This document shows, piece by piece, positions 1 through 10,453 of a stretch of 64,000 bases of DNA (position 1 is its first letter; every line of letters starts with the position of its first letter). A program made the position numbers and the translations under genes. Location: positions 124,001 through 188,000 of the forward strand of contig NZ_JAIUHG010000002.1 in the NCBI RefSeq assembly GCF_020164955.1, written 5' to 3'. Source of the stretch: Mesorhizobium sp. CA8 (lineage in GTDB: Bacteria; Pseudomonadota; Alphaproteobacteria; Rhizobiales; Rhizobiaceae). Below the pieces are notes generated by a model, which did not search any database, had not been told where the DNA came from, and saw nothing but the letters and a program-made list of their open reading frames with translations.

Positions 1-1728
1 CGCAATGCCGATGCCTGTGTCGGTCACCCGTAGCGCGACGAACTCACCTTGCAGGCCGGCTGCGTTATCGCCGCTCGACAACAGCATGTTCTCCGCCGTG
101 ATCGTTACCAAGCCACCGTCAGGCATGGCGTCCCGCGCGTTGAAGGCAATGTTGACGAGACCAAGCTCCAGTTCGCCGGGATCGACCTTCACCGGCCAGA
201 TTTCTGGTCCGACAGCGGCGACCAGTTTCACCGATTTGCGCATGGAGCCGGCTATCATTGCGCGGACGGCTTCCACGCGCTCTGCCAGCGAGACGACCTC
301 GGCGCGGGCAGCCTGCTTGCGCGAGAAGGCCAGCAACTGGCGTGTCAATGCGGCGCCGCGCTGGAGTGCAAGTTCCACGGATTCGGTCGCCCGTTTCATT
401 TCGGGATCGGCGCCGACTTTCTTCCCCAGTCGAACAAAGCTTTCGACCACCGTCAGGAGGTTGTTGAAATCATGCACGATGCTGCCGGTCAGTTGGCCGA
501 GCGCATCCATTTTCTGGGCATGAACGCGTTGCGCTTGCGCCTGCCGCAGTGCGATCTCCGCATCGCGTCGATCGGTAATGTCGCGCGTAATCTTGGCGAA
601 CCCGATCAGCTCTCCTCGCTCGTCGCGGATCGGATCGATCACGACATTCGCCCAGAACAGCGTTCCATCCTTGCGGACGCGATGGCCCTCGGTTTCGAAG
701 CGTCCATCCCGTGTTGCCGTATAGAGCGCGCGGCCAGGTAAACCGGCGGCACGGTCATGCTCGGTGTAAAAACGTGAGAAGTGCTGACCGATGATTTCTT
801 CGGCCGCATAGCCCTTGATGCGCTCCGCACCGGCGTTCCAACTGGTCACCAGCCCGTTGGGATCAAGCATGTAAAGCGCATAGTCGGTCACGCCGCTCAC
901 CAGAAGGCGGAACTGGCGCTCGCTTTGACGCAAAGCTTCGTGTGCCGCACGGCGTTCGGTGACGTCGCGCGTAACCTTGGCGAATCCTTCGAGCTGGCCT
1001 GCGTCGTTATGGATCGGGGTGACGACAACCGATGCCCAGAAACGGCTGCCATCCTTGCGTACGCGCCAACCCTCGCCTTCATACCGCCCGTTCTGCACGG
1101 CTGCTTCAAGGACGCGGAGCGGCGTGCCTTTTGCGCGTTCTTCACGAGTATAGAATTTGGAAAAATGCTGGCCCACGATTTCCTCGGCAGCGTAGCCTTT
1201 CAGCCGCTCGGCGCCGGCGTTCCAATTGGTGACAATGCCGCTTGGATCGAGCATGTAGATGGCATAGTCGGTCACACCGTCGACAAGGATGCGGAAGCGC
1301 CGCTCGCTCTGCAGCAGCGACTGATGCGCGGCCACGCGCTCGGTGATGTCTCGCGTGATCTTTGCGTAGCCGAGAAGAACGCCGTTGCGGTCCAGCACCC
1401 GTTGGACAAGGCCGCTCGACCAGAACCTGGTTCCGTCCTTGCGCACCCGCCACCCTTCGGCCTCGTATCTTCCCTCCGCCTTTGCCGCGGCAAGCATCTT
1501 GCTCGGGAGGTCCTTCGCCTGATCTTCGGCTGTGAAAAATCGGGAAAAATGTTGCCCCAGGATTTCCGAAGCCGCGTAGCCCTTTATCTTCTCGGCGCCG
1601 GCATTCCAGCTGGTGATGAAGCCATCTGCATCGAGAGTGTAGATCGCATAGTCGGCAACAGCGTCGATGAAGAATTCGAGGCGATGGCTGTCGGAAAGAT
1701 GTTGCGCGTCCGTTGTAGTCAGTGGCAT
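1..1728 (-). CDS. Triple-PAS sensor histidine kinase (3' end cut by window)
   Basis: Cytosolic-looking sensor kinase; no membrane segment or signal peptide is visible in the 576 codons present. Three PAS domains follow one another at about residues 15-135, 143-263 and 271-391, each with a D-Y-A-x-Y-x-L-D start and a W-N-A-G-A-E core, and each ending in an I/V-T-R-D-I/V-T-E/D-R segment. A linker leads to the H-box (V-H-D-F-N-N, phospho-acceptor His near 419) and the start of the HATPase domain, with the N box (F-N-A-R-D-A-M-P) and D-T-G-I-G-I-A at the window edge. The start is the first ATG after an in-frame TAA at 1744-1746. The three PAS units are much more alike than PAS domains usually are, which suggests duplication inside the gene. 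The signal sensed is unknown. A C-terminal receiver beyond the window edge is possible. Confidence 0.88.
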   Translation of the reverse strand, partial: MPLTTTDAQHLSDSHRLEFFIDAVADYAIYTLDADGFITSWNAGAEKIKGYAASEILGQHFSRFFTAEDQAKDLPSKMLAAAKAEGRYEAEGWRVRKDGTRFWSSGLVQRVLDRNGVLLGYAKITRDITERVAAHQSLLQSERRFRILVDGVTDYAIYMLDPSGIVTNWNAGAERLKGYAAEEIVGQHFSKFYTREERAKGTPLRVLEAAVQNGRYEGEGWRVRKDGSRFWASVVVTPIHNDAGQLEGFAKVTRDVTERRAAHEALRQSERQFRLLVSGVTDYALYMLDPNGLVTSWNAGAERIKGYAAEEIIGQHFSRFYTEHDRAAGLPGRALYTATRDGRFETEGHRVRKDGTLFWANVVIDPIRDERGELIGFAKITRDITDRRDAEIALRQAQAQRVHAQKMDALGQLTGSIVHDFNNLLTVVESFVRLGKKVGADPEMKRATESVELALQRGAALTRQLLAFSRKQAARAEVVSLAERVEAVRAMIAGSMRKSVKLVAAVGPEIWPVKVDPGELELGLVNIAFNARDAMPDGGLVTITAENMLLSSGDNAAGLQGEFVALRVTDTGIGIA

Positions 1729-1822
1729 TGTCGAACCCGCATTTTACGCTCGCATTAAGCAGTTCGTCCGGTGACGCTTCAGCATAGGCTCGGCTATCCG
1801 GCATAGCAACAAGCTTGGACCA

Positions 1823-2146
1823 ATGGCGACATATTCATCCGCTCTCGCATCCAACCTGACAAACTCGGGCTACTTGTATAGCTTTGCTCCGGAAAATGAG
1901 CCTGGAGACGATGAGGAGAACCCCATCGCGCATGGACTCGGCTCTGCCGAGCACGACGAACTGCCCTATAAGGTCGAGTTGTGGAACGCCGCCAAGATTG
2001 GCGTCGAACAGGTCCTCGCTGTCACGGCAAATGCCAGCATCGGCTACGCTGCCTATTATGCAGCGACCCGTGAGCATCCGGACCGCTACGTCACCTTGCG
2101 GCATAAGAACAATTTCGTTTCGAGATGGAACGGTCCGACGAATTAG
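1823..2146 (+). CDS. Small conserved-looking protein, paralogue of next gene
   Basis: 107 residues, function not recognised. The N-terminal third is acidic and low in complexity (residues 20-45). The C-terminal part has an L-P-Y-K-V-E-L-W block, a helix with I/V-E-Q-V-L-A, then A-A-x-x-A-A-T-R-E-H-P-D-R and V-T-L-R. The same block order recurs in the next gene (L-P-Y-R-I-E-L-W, I-E-R-V-L-A, A-A-R-D-E-H-P-Q-R-R-V-T-L-R), so the two are tandem paralogues, which supports both as real genes. No signal peptide or membrane segment is seen. It is divergent from the PAS kinase, with 94 bases between starts. Confidence 0.65.
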   Translation: MATYSSALASNLTNSGYLYSFAPENEPGDDEENPIAHGLGSAEHDELPYKVELWNAAKIGVEQVLAVTANASIGYAAYYAATREHPDRYVTLRHKNNFVSRWNGPTN

Positions 2147-2160
2147 GCAGAGGCCTGTCT

Positions 2161-2379
2161 ATGACACGGAGCGCCAACTCTTTCCGTCCGGCCGAAGCGC
2201 TGCCCTACCGTATCGAACTCTGGCGCGCCGACAGCCATGAGATCATCGAACGGGTTCTCGCACGCGCCGTTACGGCCCAGCTTGCCCGCGCCATTTTTCA
2301 AGCCGCAAGAGACGAGCATCCTCAACGGCGGGTCACGCTGCGCAAGGGAAACCGTATCCTCTCCGATACGACGGATTGA
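2161..2379 (+). CDS. Small conserved-looking protein, tandem paralogue
   Basis: 72 residues from the ATG at 2161, chosen because an AGAGG ribosome-binding sequence lies just upstream and because this start removes the overlap with the previous gene. A start at 2125 would add 12 residues. It is a shorter version of the preceding protein without the acidic N-terminus; the L-P-Y-R-I-E-L-W, E-R-V-L-A and E-H-P-Q-R-R-V-T-L-R blocks are shared. Function unknown. The short spacing (14 bases) suggests co-transcription with the upstream copy. Confidence 0.6.
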   Translation: MTRSANSFRPAEALPYRIELWRADSHEIIERVLARAVTAQLARAIFQAARDEHPQRRVTLRKGNRILSDTTD

Positions 2380-2565
2380 CGATCTGCCGTCCGGTTTCAA
2401 AGCGCTGTCCGGAAGTCCGGTGCGCTTAACCTGTCTGTCGCGGACAGCGATACGTCGCCGCTGCATCAAAAGCTGCGACAAGGCCAGCCTCTCTCCAACG
2501 AAATCTTAATGTAAATCAAGCCTAATCCCGACCGTTAAAATTGTGCGTATGTGTTGGGGTTGCGC

Positions 2566-4899
<2,334 letters not shown>

Positions 4900-5000
4900 G
4901 CGCTTTGCCGAACGAGGACGGCTCTCGATAAAGATCGACCTGCCGAGTTCCCGCCAACCCCCTCTGTCCCGCCGACTCTGAACCAGCTCTTTTCGAGCCT

Positions 5001-6137
5001 TCAGCCCCGCCGGAACGGATAGAGGAATTGCCGCCAATATCCTTTCGGCACCGGATGGCCGTGAATGCCGTAGCCCCTCGGCCAGCGGCCCTCGGGCAGA
5101 TGATAGGTGCCGAACAGCCGGTCGAGCAGCGGGAAATGGATGGCGAAATTGACGTCGATCGCCTCTTTCTCGAGGCCATGATGCCAATGGTGGAAGCGCG
5201 GCGACACGAGCACTTTTTCGACCGGACCGAAACTGGTTCCGATGTTGGAATGGATGAAGGACGAATAGACGTAGACGATCAGGATATAGGCTTGGATCGC
5301 CGATTCATCGAAGCCGAGCACGAACATCGGCGTCGCCGTCAGGCTGCGAAGGAGGATGATTTCCAGGAAATGCATCCGCGCGCCGGCAATCCAGTCCATC
5401 GACTTGGCCGAATGATGCACGGCATGAAAATTCCACAGGAACGGGATGCGATGGAAGGCCCGGTGCACCCAATATTGGGCAAGATCGGTCAGGAACATCA
5501 CCGCCAACAGTTGCACGACCCAGGGCAGATCGTGGACCCAGGCGCGCAGCGAACCGAGACCGGCTTGCCCATTGACGAAATTGGACGGCGCGAGCGTCAG
5601 GTAGGTCAATATCTGCACCAGCAGCGACGAGACCAGGTAATAGAACAGGTCCTCGCGCCATTCGTCGCGGAACACGGTCTGGCCTTTGTTGCGGGCAAAA
5701 ATGCGTTCGAGCGGGACGAACAGCACGCCCATGAACAGGACATTGAGAATGAAGAAATCAAGGCCGAAGAACACGCCGTCGACATGCAACTCGTGACGCA
5801 CCGGGAGCATGCCGATGAGCGAGGCCGACAGCACCGTGACCATGGCCGCCACGCCGAGCGTCTTTTCCCTGCGCAGCATCATGCTCAGGATGGCCAGGAC
5901 GTAGCCCGAGATAAGCACGAAATAGAGGACCGGCTTGAAGAACAGCATCTGGTGGATCGGAGCAAGGTCCGGCATCGAGGTCAGCGTCGGGTAGCGCAAT
6001 ACGATGACCATGAGGAGGCCGGTGATCCCGGCAAGCAATGCGATCGAGCCGGACAGCCAGCCGGACCCGAACGGCCGCTTGGTGCGCGGTGTTTCGAGCT
6101 CACCGATAACCCTTTTAAGGAAATTCCCCTCCGGCAT
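5001..6137 (-). CDS. Sterol desaturase / fatty acid hydroxylase family membrane protein
   Basis: 378 residues with about seven hydrophobic segments. The di-iron histidine boxes of the superfamily are present in the C-terminal half: H-R-A-F-H, then H-A-V-H-H-S about 15 residues later, and H-H-W-H-H further on. Members hydroxylate or desaturate lipids such as sterols, carotenoids, fatty acids or ornithine lipids; the substrate cannot be read from the sequence. The unusually long N-terminal membrane region before the first His box (about 200 residues) suggests the longer bacterial subgroup. The start ATG is preceded by GGGGGAG. The gene stands alone, convergent with the hybrid kinase. Confidence 0.88.
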   Translation of the reverse strand: MPEGNFLKRVIGELETPRTKRPFGSGWLSGSIALLAGITGLLMVIVLRYPTLTSMPDLAPIHQMLFFKPVLYFVLISGYVLAILSMMLRREKTLGVAAMVTVLSASLIGMLPVRHELHVDGVFFGLDFFILNVLFMGVLFVPLERIFARNKGQTVFRDEWREDLFYYLVSSLLVQILTYLTLAPSNFVNGQAGLGSLRAWVHDLPWVVQLLAVMFLTDLAQYWVHRAFHRIPFLWNFHAVHHSAKSMDWIAGARMHFLEIILLRSLTATPMFVLGFDESAIQAYILIVYVYSSFIHSNIGTSFGPVEKVLVSPRFHHWHHGLEKEAIDVNFAIHFPLLDRLFGTYHLPEGRWPRGYGIHGHPVPKGYWRQFLYPFRRG

Positions 6138-6517
6138 GATGCTCCCCCTATGTGATCCGAATAAAAACGCGCCGTGGAAATACTGAACCCGCTCTTACTA
6201 TGGCAAAGCGCATTAAGATTTGACCGCCACCGCCTGGCAAGCGGATTCTCCTCGCAACATTAGCGATTGGCTATCGGCGTTGTTGACGGCCGGGAAGGTC
6301 GCGTCCCCGCCAGGAATGCAAGTCGCTACAATTTAAATCGCTGCTGGATGAGGCAGGCGCATTCGGCCGGCATCAACCGGCTGGTGTCGAGCTCAAGATC
6401 GTAAGCGACGCCTTATGCAGGCGTCGAATTGCCAGCGTGCAAATCCGGGCAGTCGGTCTGCACGCCGGCTTTCGCGCGTTTCGAGCACCTCTTGCGGCCC
6501 CCTGTCCTGGCGTTGCG
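6138..6517. other. Intergenic region, 380 bases
   Basis: It lies between the start of the desaturase-family gene and the end of the lytic transglycosylase gene. It holds a short minus-strand remnant (6326-6410) and a small hairpin near 6405-6425 (GACGCC, seven-base loop, GGCGTC) without a clear T-run. Nothing else could be supported. Confidence 0.5.
6326..6410 (-). pseudogene. Possible C-terminal remnant of a chloramphenicol-phosphotransferase-like kinase
   Basis: Read on the minus strand, about 26 codons before a TAG at 6328-6326 encode Y-D-L-E-L-D-T-S-R-L followed by P-A-E-C-A, which resembles the C-terminal end of chloramphenicol phosphotransferase-like P-loop kinases (Y-D-L-E-V-D-T, then P-E-E-C-A). 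A stop lies immediately upstream in frame, and no P-loop is found nearby. This rests on one short motif. Confidence 0.3.
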
Positions 6518-7387
6518 TCACCGATTGCGCAACACCACGCAGGCGCCGCCGACGCTTTGCAGCTTGGTGCAGATGCCGTTGGCCTCGCCGCGCGAGTCGG
6601 CGCCGATCCTGACCGCATAGATGCCGCGGCGGCCGATCGGCGTGCGCACCCGGCTCACCACCGGATCACGGCTGGCGAGCAAGGCCGGGAACCGGCTTTT
6701 GACCCTCAGCCATTGGCCGATCGCTGCCGAGCGGCGGAAGTTGCCCGCCACCTGCACGCCCCACGGCTTGACGTTAATCGAGGCCATGGCGACGGTCCGC
6801 GACATGATCACAGGCAGCCGGCGGCAGGCGACCGCGAAACTCATCTTGGGATCGAGCGGCTGGACGGTGCCGGCATAGGATTTGTCGGCAAACTTGTCGA
6901 CGGGCTCGCCCATGATGTCGAAGACGTAGCTTTCCGTCTCCATCGGCAGGAAGCCGCCCGAGGCGAGCCAGCGCGACACTCGGTTCTCGCCGGCATTATA
7001 GGCCGCCGCCGCGAGGCCGAGATTGCCGTAGCTTGCCTTCATCTCGGCGAGATACTTCGCAGAGGCGGGAATAGCCTGCCCGATGTCGAAGGAGTTGGCC
7101 AGGCCACGCATCTTGGCGGTGCCCGGCATGAATTGCGCGATGCCTTCGGCGCCGACCGGGCTTACCGCGTTCGGATCGAAGCGGCTCTCCTTCCAGATCA
7201 GCCGGGCGAAGAAATCCTTGGGCAGGCCGTTCTGTTGGGCCTGGGTTTCGATCAGATCGCAGACGCGGTTGATCAGCCGTTTCGCAGCCGACTTCGACTG
7301 AGGCGGATCGGCCAATGCCGGACCGGCGGCGATCAGCGCGCAAGCGAGAAGCAGCGTCATCTTCACGAAACGCTGCATCCCGCTCAT
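6518..7387 (-). CDS. Lytic transglycosylase (SLT domain) with C-terminal SPOR-like domain
   Basis: 289 residues. A signal peptide (about residues 1-26, ending A-L-A) indicates export. The SLT domain at about 40-150 shows the catalytic Glu in W-K-E-S-R-F, G-L-x-Q-F-M-P-like [10 protein letters not shown], and A-Y-N-A-G-E-N-R-V. The last 75 residues resemble a SPOR peptidoglycan-binding domain (V-R-I-G then C-x-x-L-Q-S-x-G-G). It should cleave glycan strands in the periplasm, possibly at septa through SPOR. The start ATG at 7387 forms an ATGA overlap with the ispG stop, so translation is probably coupled; ATG 7378 is an alternative. Confidence 0.88.
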   Translation of the reverse strand: MSGMQRFVKMTLLLACALIAAGPALADPPQSKSAAKRLINRVCDLIETQAQQNGLPKDFFARLIWKESRFDPNAVSPVGAEGIAQFMPGTAKMRGLANSFDIGQAIPASAKYLAEMKASYGNLGLAAAAYNAGENRVSRWLASGGFLPMETESYVFDIMGEPVDKFADKSYAGTVQPLDPKMSFAVACRRLPVIMSRTVAMASINVKPWGVQVAGNFRRSAAIGQWLRVKSRFPALLASRDPVVSRVRTPIGRRGIYAVRIGADSRGEANGICTKLQSVGGACVVLRNR

Positions 7388-8649
7388 TCCGCGGCGGCTT
7401 TGCCGTGTCCGTACCGCTGCTCGATGTAATCGGCGACCATCTTTTCGAAATCCTGCGCGATCGAAGGACCGCGCAGCGTCGCCGCCTTCTTGCCGTCGAT
7501 GAAGACCGGCGCCGTCGGCGTCTCGCCGGTGCCGGGCAGCGATATGCCGATATCGGCATGCTTGGATTCGCCCGGACCGTTGACGATGCAGCCCATCACC
7601 GCGACCTTGAGGCTCTCGACGCCGGGATATTTCTCGCGCCACACCGGCATGTTCTTGCGAATGTCGGCCTGGATGCTCTGGGCAAGTTCCTGGAATACGG
7701 TGGACGTGGTGCGCCCGCAACCGGGGCAGGCCGCGACGATCGGCACGAACTGCCGGAAGCCCATGGTCTGCAGAAGTTCCTGCGACACCTGCACCTCGCG
7801 GGTGCGGTCGCCATTCGGCTCCGGCGTCAGCGAGATGCGGATCGTGTCGCCGATGCCCTGCTGCAAGAGAATGCCCATCGCTGCCGAAGAGGCGACAATG
7901 CCCTTGCTGCCCATGCCGGCCTCGGTGAGGCCAAGATGCAGCGCATGGTCGGAGCGGGTGGCGAGCTCGGTGTAGACGGCGATCAGGTCCTGCACGCCGC
8001 TGACCTTGGCCGACAGGATGATCTTGTCGCGGCCAAGTCCGATCTCTTCCGCCATCTCGGCCGACAGGATCGCCGACTGCACGATCGCCTCGCGCGTCAC
8101 CTCCTGCGCGGTAAGCGGCGAGCCTTGGGCCTGATTGTCGTCCATCAACCGGGTCAGCAATTCCTGGTCGAGCGAGCCCCAGTTAACGCCGATACGCACC
8201 GGCTTGTCATGTCTGATCGCCATTTCGACGATGGCGGCGAACTGGCGGTCCTTCTTTTCCTTGAAGCCGACATTGCCGGGATTGATGCGGTACTTCGCCA
8301 GCACCTCGGCGCAGGCCGGATGATCGGCGAGCAGCTTGTGGCCGATATAGTGGAAGTCGCCGACCAGCGGCACGTCGATGCCGAGCCGCAGCAGTCGCTC
8401 ATAGATGCGCGGAACCGCGGCCGCGCTCTCGTCGCGGTCGACCGTGATGCGCACGATTTCCGAGCCGGCGCGGTGCAGCGCCGCGACCTGGGCGACCGTC
8501 TGGTCGACATCGGCCGTGTCGGTGTTGGTCATCGATTGCACGACGACCGGGGCGCCGCCGCCGACGATCACGCCGCCGACCGAGACGCCGACCGACATTC
8601 GCCGCGGGAAGGGTGAGGAAAAATATCCGGTCATGCCGGCCGCCTTCAT
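7384..8649 (-). CDS. ispG: 4-hydroxy-3-methylbut-2-en-1-yl diphosphate synthase (flavodoxin-type IspG)
   Basis: 421 residues, usual length for bacterial IspG. It is the reductive 4Fe-4S enzyme of the MEP isoprenoid pathway, converting MEcPP to HMBPP in the cytosol. The cluster ligands are visible as C-P-G-C-G-R-T near residue 305 and G-C-I-V-N-G-P-G-E near 350. The N-terminal TIM-barrel signature V-Q-S-M-T-N-T-D-T is present, as is R-I-N-P-G-N-V-G. It overlaps the following lytic transglycosylase gene by four bases. The ATG at 8649 was kept; internal ATGs at codons 6 and 18 are possible. Confidence 0.97.
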   Translation of the reverse strand: MKAAGMTGYFSSPFPRRMSVGVSVGGVIVGGGAPVVVQSMTNTDTADVDQTVAQVAALHRAGSEIVRITVDRDESAAAVPRIYERLLRLGIDVPLVGDFHYIGHKLLADHPACAEVLAKYRINPGNVGFKEKKDRQFAAIVEMAIRHDKPVRIGVNWGSLDQELLTRLMDDNQAQGSPLTAQEVTREAIVQSAILSAEMAEEIGLGRDKIILSAKVSGVQDLIAVYTELATRSDHALHLGLTEAGMGSKGIVASSAAMGILLQQGIGDTIRISLTPEPNGDRTREVQVSQELLQTMGFRQFVPIVAACPGCGRTTSTVFQELAQSIQADIRKNMPVWREKYPGVESLKVAVMGCIVNGPGESKHADIGISLPGTGETPTAPVFIDGKKAATLRGPSIAQDFEKMVADYIEQRYGHGKAAAE

Positions 8650-8811
8650 CTGAAAGTTCCGGGCATGAGGTGGCGGAGCAAAGATGGCTTGTCAATGGCA
8701 ACCGGCAGGCAACGCCGGCAAATCCGCCGCTCCCGATCGGCCGCCATGCGGCTCAAAGGGAACATCGGGCCACAAGATGCACGCCCAAACGGTCAGCAGA
8801 TTCAGTGTAAA

Positions 8812-8848
8812 GCACCTCCCGGTGGCATTCTTGCCACCGGGAAGGTGC
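8812..8848 (-). terminator. Hairpin terminator downstream of the minus-strand YdcH gene
   Basis: On the minus strand GCACCT, CCCGGTGGCA, a four-base loop, TGCCACCGGG and AGGTGC form a nearly perfect 16-bp stem followed by TTTAC. It lies 38 bases after the stop of the YdcH-family gene. The weak T-run leaves efficiency uncertain. Confidence 0.6.
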
Positions 8849-8885
8849 ACCGCGGCGGGAGCGGTGATGGTGTCTAAAAGGAGCT

Positions 8886-9065
8886 TCAGTGTGCGGTCGG
8901 TTTCGCCTTCAGCTTTTCAATCTCGTCCTTGATTGCCAACTTGCGCCGCTTGAGAGTGGCGATCTCGAGGTCGTCTACCGAAGGATGGTTCATCGCATCG
9001 ACAAGTTCACGCTCGATATCGCCGTGCTTTCGCTGCAGCTCATCAAGATGGGATGCAAGAGACAT
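8886..9065 (-). CDS. YdcH family (DUF465) small protein
   Basis: 59 residues, predicted as a short coiled-coil hairpin: an N-terminal helix with H-L-D-E-L-Q-R-K-H, a turn with H-P-S-V-D-D, then the family's L-K-R-R-K-L-A-I-K-D-E-I-E-K-L block. DUF465/YdcH proteins are small and cytosolic with no agreed function. The ATG at 9065 fits the usual family length of 55-75 residues. A second YdcH gene lies divergently 242 bases away. It is followed by a strong hairpin at 8812-8848. Confidence 0.85.
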   Translation of the reverse strand: MSLASHLDELQRKHGDIERELVDAMNHPSVDDLEIATLKRRKLAIKDEIEKLKAKPTAH

Positions 9066-9307
9066 GATTGGTTCTCCCTTTCATGGTTTCCTCGATTGCA
9101 GCCGTCGCAGGCTCGTCCACCGCAGGTTGCGACTGTGACGGCATGATGACAGTTTGCCACCAACCGATCTCGATGTCGAATGCCACGTGGTAGCATTCCA
9201 CGACAAAGTGAAATGTGATATCAGCGGCGCGCCGGTCACAAACGCACTGACCCGACCGGCCCCGCCCAGACAGCCCGATTGGGCGATGCATACGCAGACG
9301 GTAGATA

Positions 9308-9511
9308 ATGTCCGAACAGGAACAGGCTGAAATACGCCTCGAATATTCCCGGCTCAAACAAGAACACGCCGATTTCGACGCTGCCATAAACGCTATGATC
9401 GCCACAGGCTGCGACCCGCTTCAGATCCAGCGCATGAAGAAGAAGAAGCTGATCCTGAAAGACCGGCTGTCGGCGCTGGAAGACCGCATCATCCCGGACA
9501 TCATCGCCTGA
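9308..9511 (+). CDS. YdcH family (DUF465) small protein
   Basis: 67 residues with the YdcH signature: a helix with L-K-Q-E-H-A-D-F-D-A-A-I-N-A-M, a turn, then M-K-K-K-K-L-I-L-K-D-R-L-S-A-L-E. It is highly charged and predicted all-helical, with no signal peptide. Divergent from the first YdcH gene at 8886-9065; the two differ in sequence and length, so they are not a recent duplication. Convergent with the IclR gene downstream. Biochemical role unknown. Confidence 0.85.
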   Translation: MSEQEQAEIRLEYSRLKQEHADFDAAINAMIATGCDPLQIQRMKKKKLILKDRLSALEDRIIPDIIA

Positions 9512-9530
9512 GCGGATCGCCTCTGCACCG

Positions 9531-10331
9531 TCAAGAGATCGATAGCCGCCCCGCGCGCTCGCGCAGCAGCGCAAGAAGTTCGCCGGTCCGTTCTTCGGAC
9601 GTGTCGATCGGCACAACAAGGCACATCGTCGCCTCGACCTTGCCTGGTGCAGAGAACACCGGCGCCGCAAGGCATTTGGTGTAGGCGTCGACCAGGCCTG
9701 ACGTGACGCAATAGCCGGTGACGCGCGCCCGCGCGATATCGTCGATGAAATCATCGAGTTCGAGCTTGCGGCCGTCCGGCAGCACGAGATCGTCTTCAGT
9801 CACCATCGCTTCGATCCCGCCGCGATCGAGGCCGGCAAGCAACAGCCGGCCGGATGCTGTCCAAGGCAGCGGGATCTGGAGGCCTGTGGCCGAACTGATG
9901 CGGAACGGCCTGGTGCCCGGGCTCGAATGGACGATCGTGTAGCGGCCGCTCTGCAGCATGCAGAGCTCGGACGTCTCGCCTGTCTCGCGCGACAGCGTGT
10001 CGACCTCCTGACGCCCGCGCCTGAGCAGGTCGTTGCCGCGCATATAGGCCATTCCGTAGAGATAGAGCTTCTTGCCGAAATAGACGCGATTGCCGTCGCC
10101 GGCCATTTCCAAGAGCCCGGCTTCGACCAGCTCGCGCACCAGCGTGTAGGTGGTCGAGCGCGGCGCGTTGAGCCCTTTGGCCAGGTCGCCGATGCCAATC
10201 GCGCGCTGGTTGGCATGCAGGAATTCCAGGATGTTTAGGGCCCTGTTGAGGCCCTTCTCGCGCGAGCCCGCCGGCCGCTCTTCATCCGCACCTTCGCTCG
10301 GCCACTCGGTCAGCATTTCACCATCTTGCAT
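9531..10331 (-). CDS. IclR family transcriptional regulator
   Basis: 266 residues. A winged helix-turn-helix lies at about residues 25-85 (N-R-A-L-N-I-L-E-F-L, then L-A-K-G-L-N-A-P-R-S-T-T-Y). The C-terminal IclR effector domain (about 100-260) shows the usual P-x-x-x-T-A-S-G-R-L-L-L-A segment and the Gly/Cys-rich G-Y-C-V-T-S-G-L-V-D turn. Divergent from the ABC transporter operon, with 122 bases between starts and two palindromes there, so it probably controls that operon and itself. The ligand is probably the transported compound or a product of it. Confidence 0.92.
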   Translation of the reverse strand: MQDGEMLTEWPSEGADEERPAGSREKGLNRALNILEFLHANQRAIGIGDLAKGLNAPRSTTYTLVRELVEAGLLEMAGDGNRVYFGKKLYLYGMAYMRGNDLLRRGRQEVDTLSRETGETSELCMLQSGRYTIVHSSPGTRPFRISSATGLQIPLPWTASGRLLLAGLDRGGIEAMVTEDDLVLPDGRKLELDDFIDDIARARVTGYCVTSGLVDAYTKCLAAPVFSAPGKVEATMCLVVPIDTSEERTGELLALLRERAGRLSIS

Positions 10332-10356
10332 TGTCGATTCCTGATGCTAGTATCTG

Positions 10357-10391
10357 TCCTGTACAGGATACACACGTCTCTTGTAAGAGAC
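10357..10391. promoter_or_regulatory. Two adjacent palindromes, candidate IclR operators
   Basis: A perfect 12-base palindrome, TCCTGTACAGGA (10357-10368), and a second inverted repeat, GTCTCTT-GT-AAGAGAC (10376-10391), lie between the divergent regulator and transporter genes. Their centres are about 21 bases, two helical turns, apart, as expected for tandem dimer binding. Assigning them to the IclR protein is inference from position. Confidence 0.55.
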
Positions 10392-10453
10392 AATCGCTGA
10401 TTGCGATGCGTATCTCTGCTGCATTGGGGAACAAACCATCAAAGGAGGTCGCC

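Noticed and set aside
6326..6410. Complete small gene at the end of the desaturase gap
   Set aside because: There is no start codon or ribosome-binding site, and an in-frame stop lies directly upstream; kept only as a possible remnant.
10331..10453. TTG start giving the binding protein 41 extra residues
   Set aside because: The extension runs through both palindromes, lacks a ribosome site and would bury the Tat signal; GTG 10454 has a perfect AAAGGAGG.
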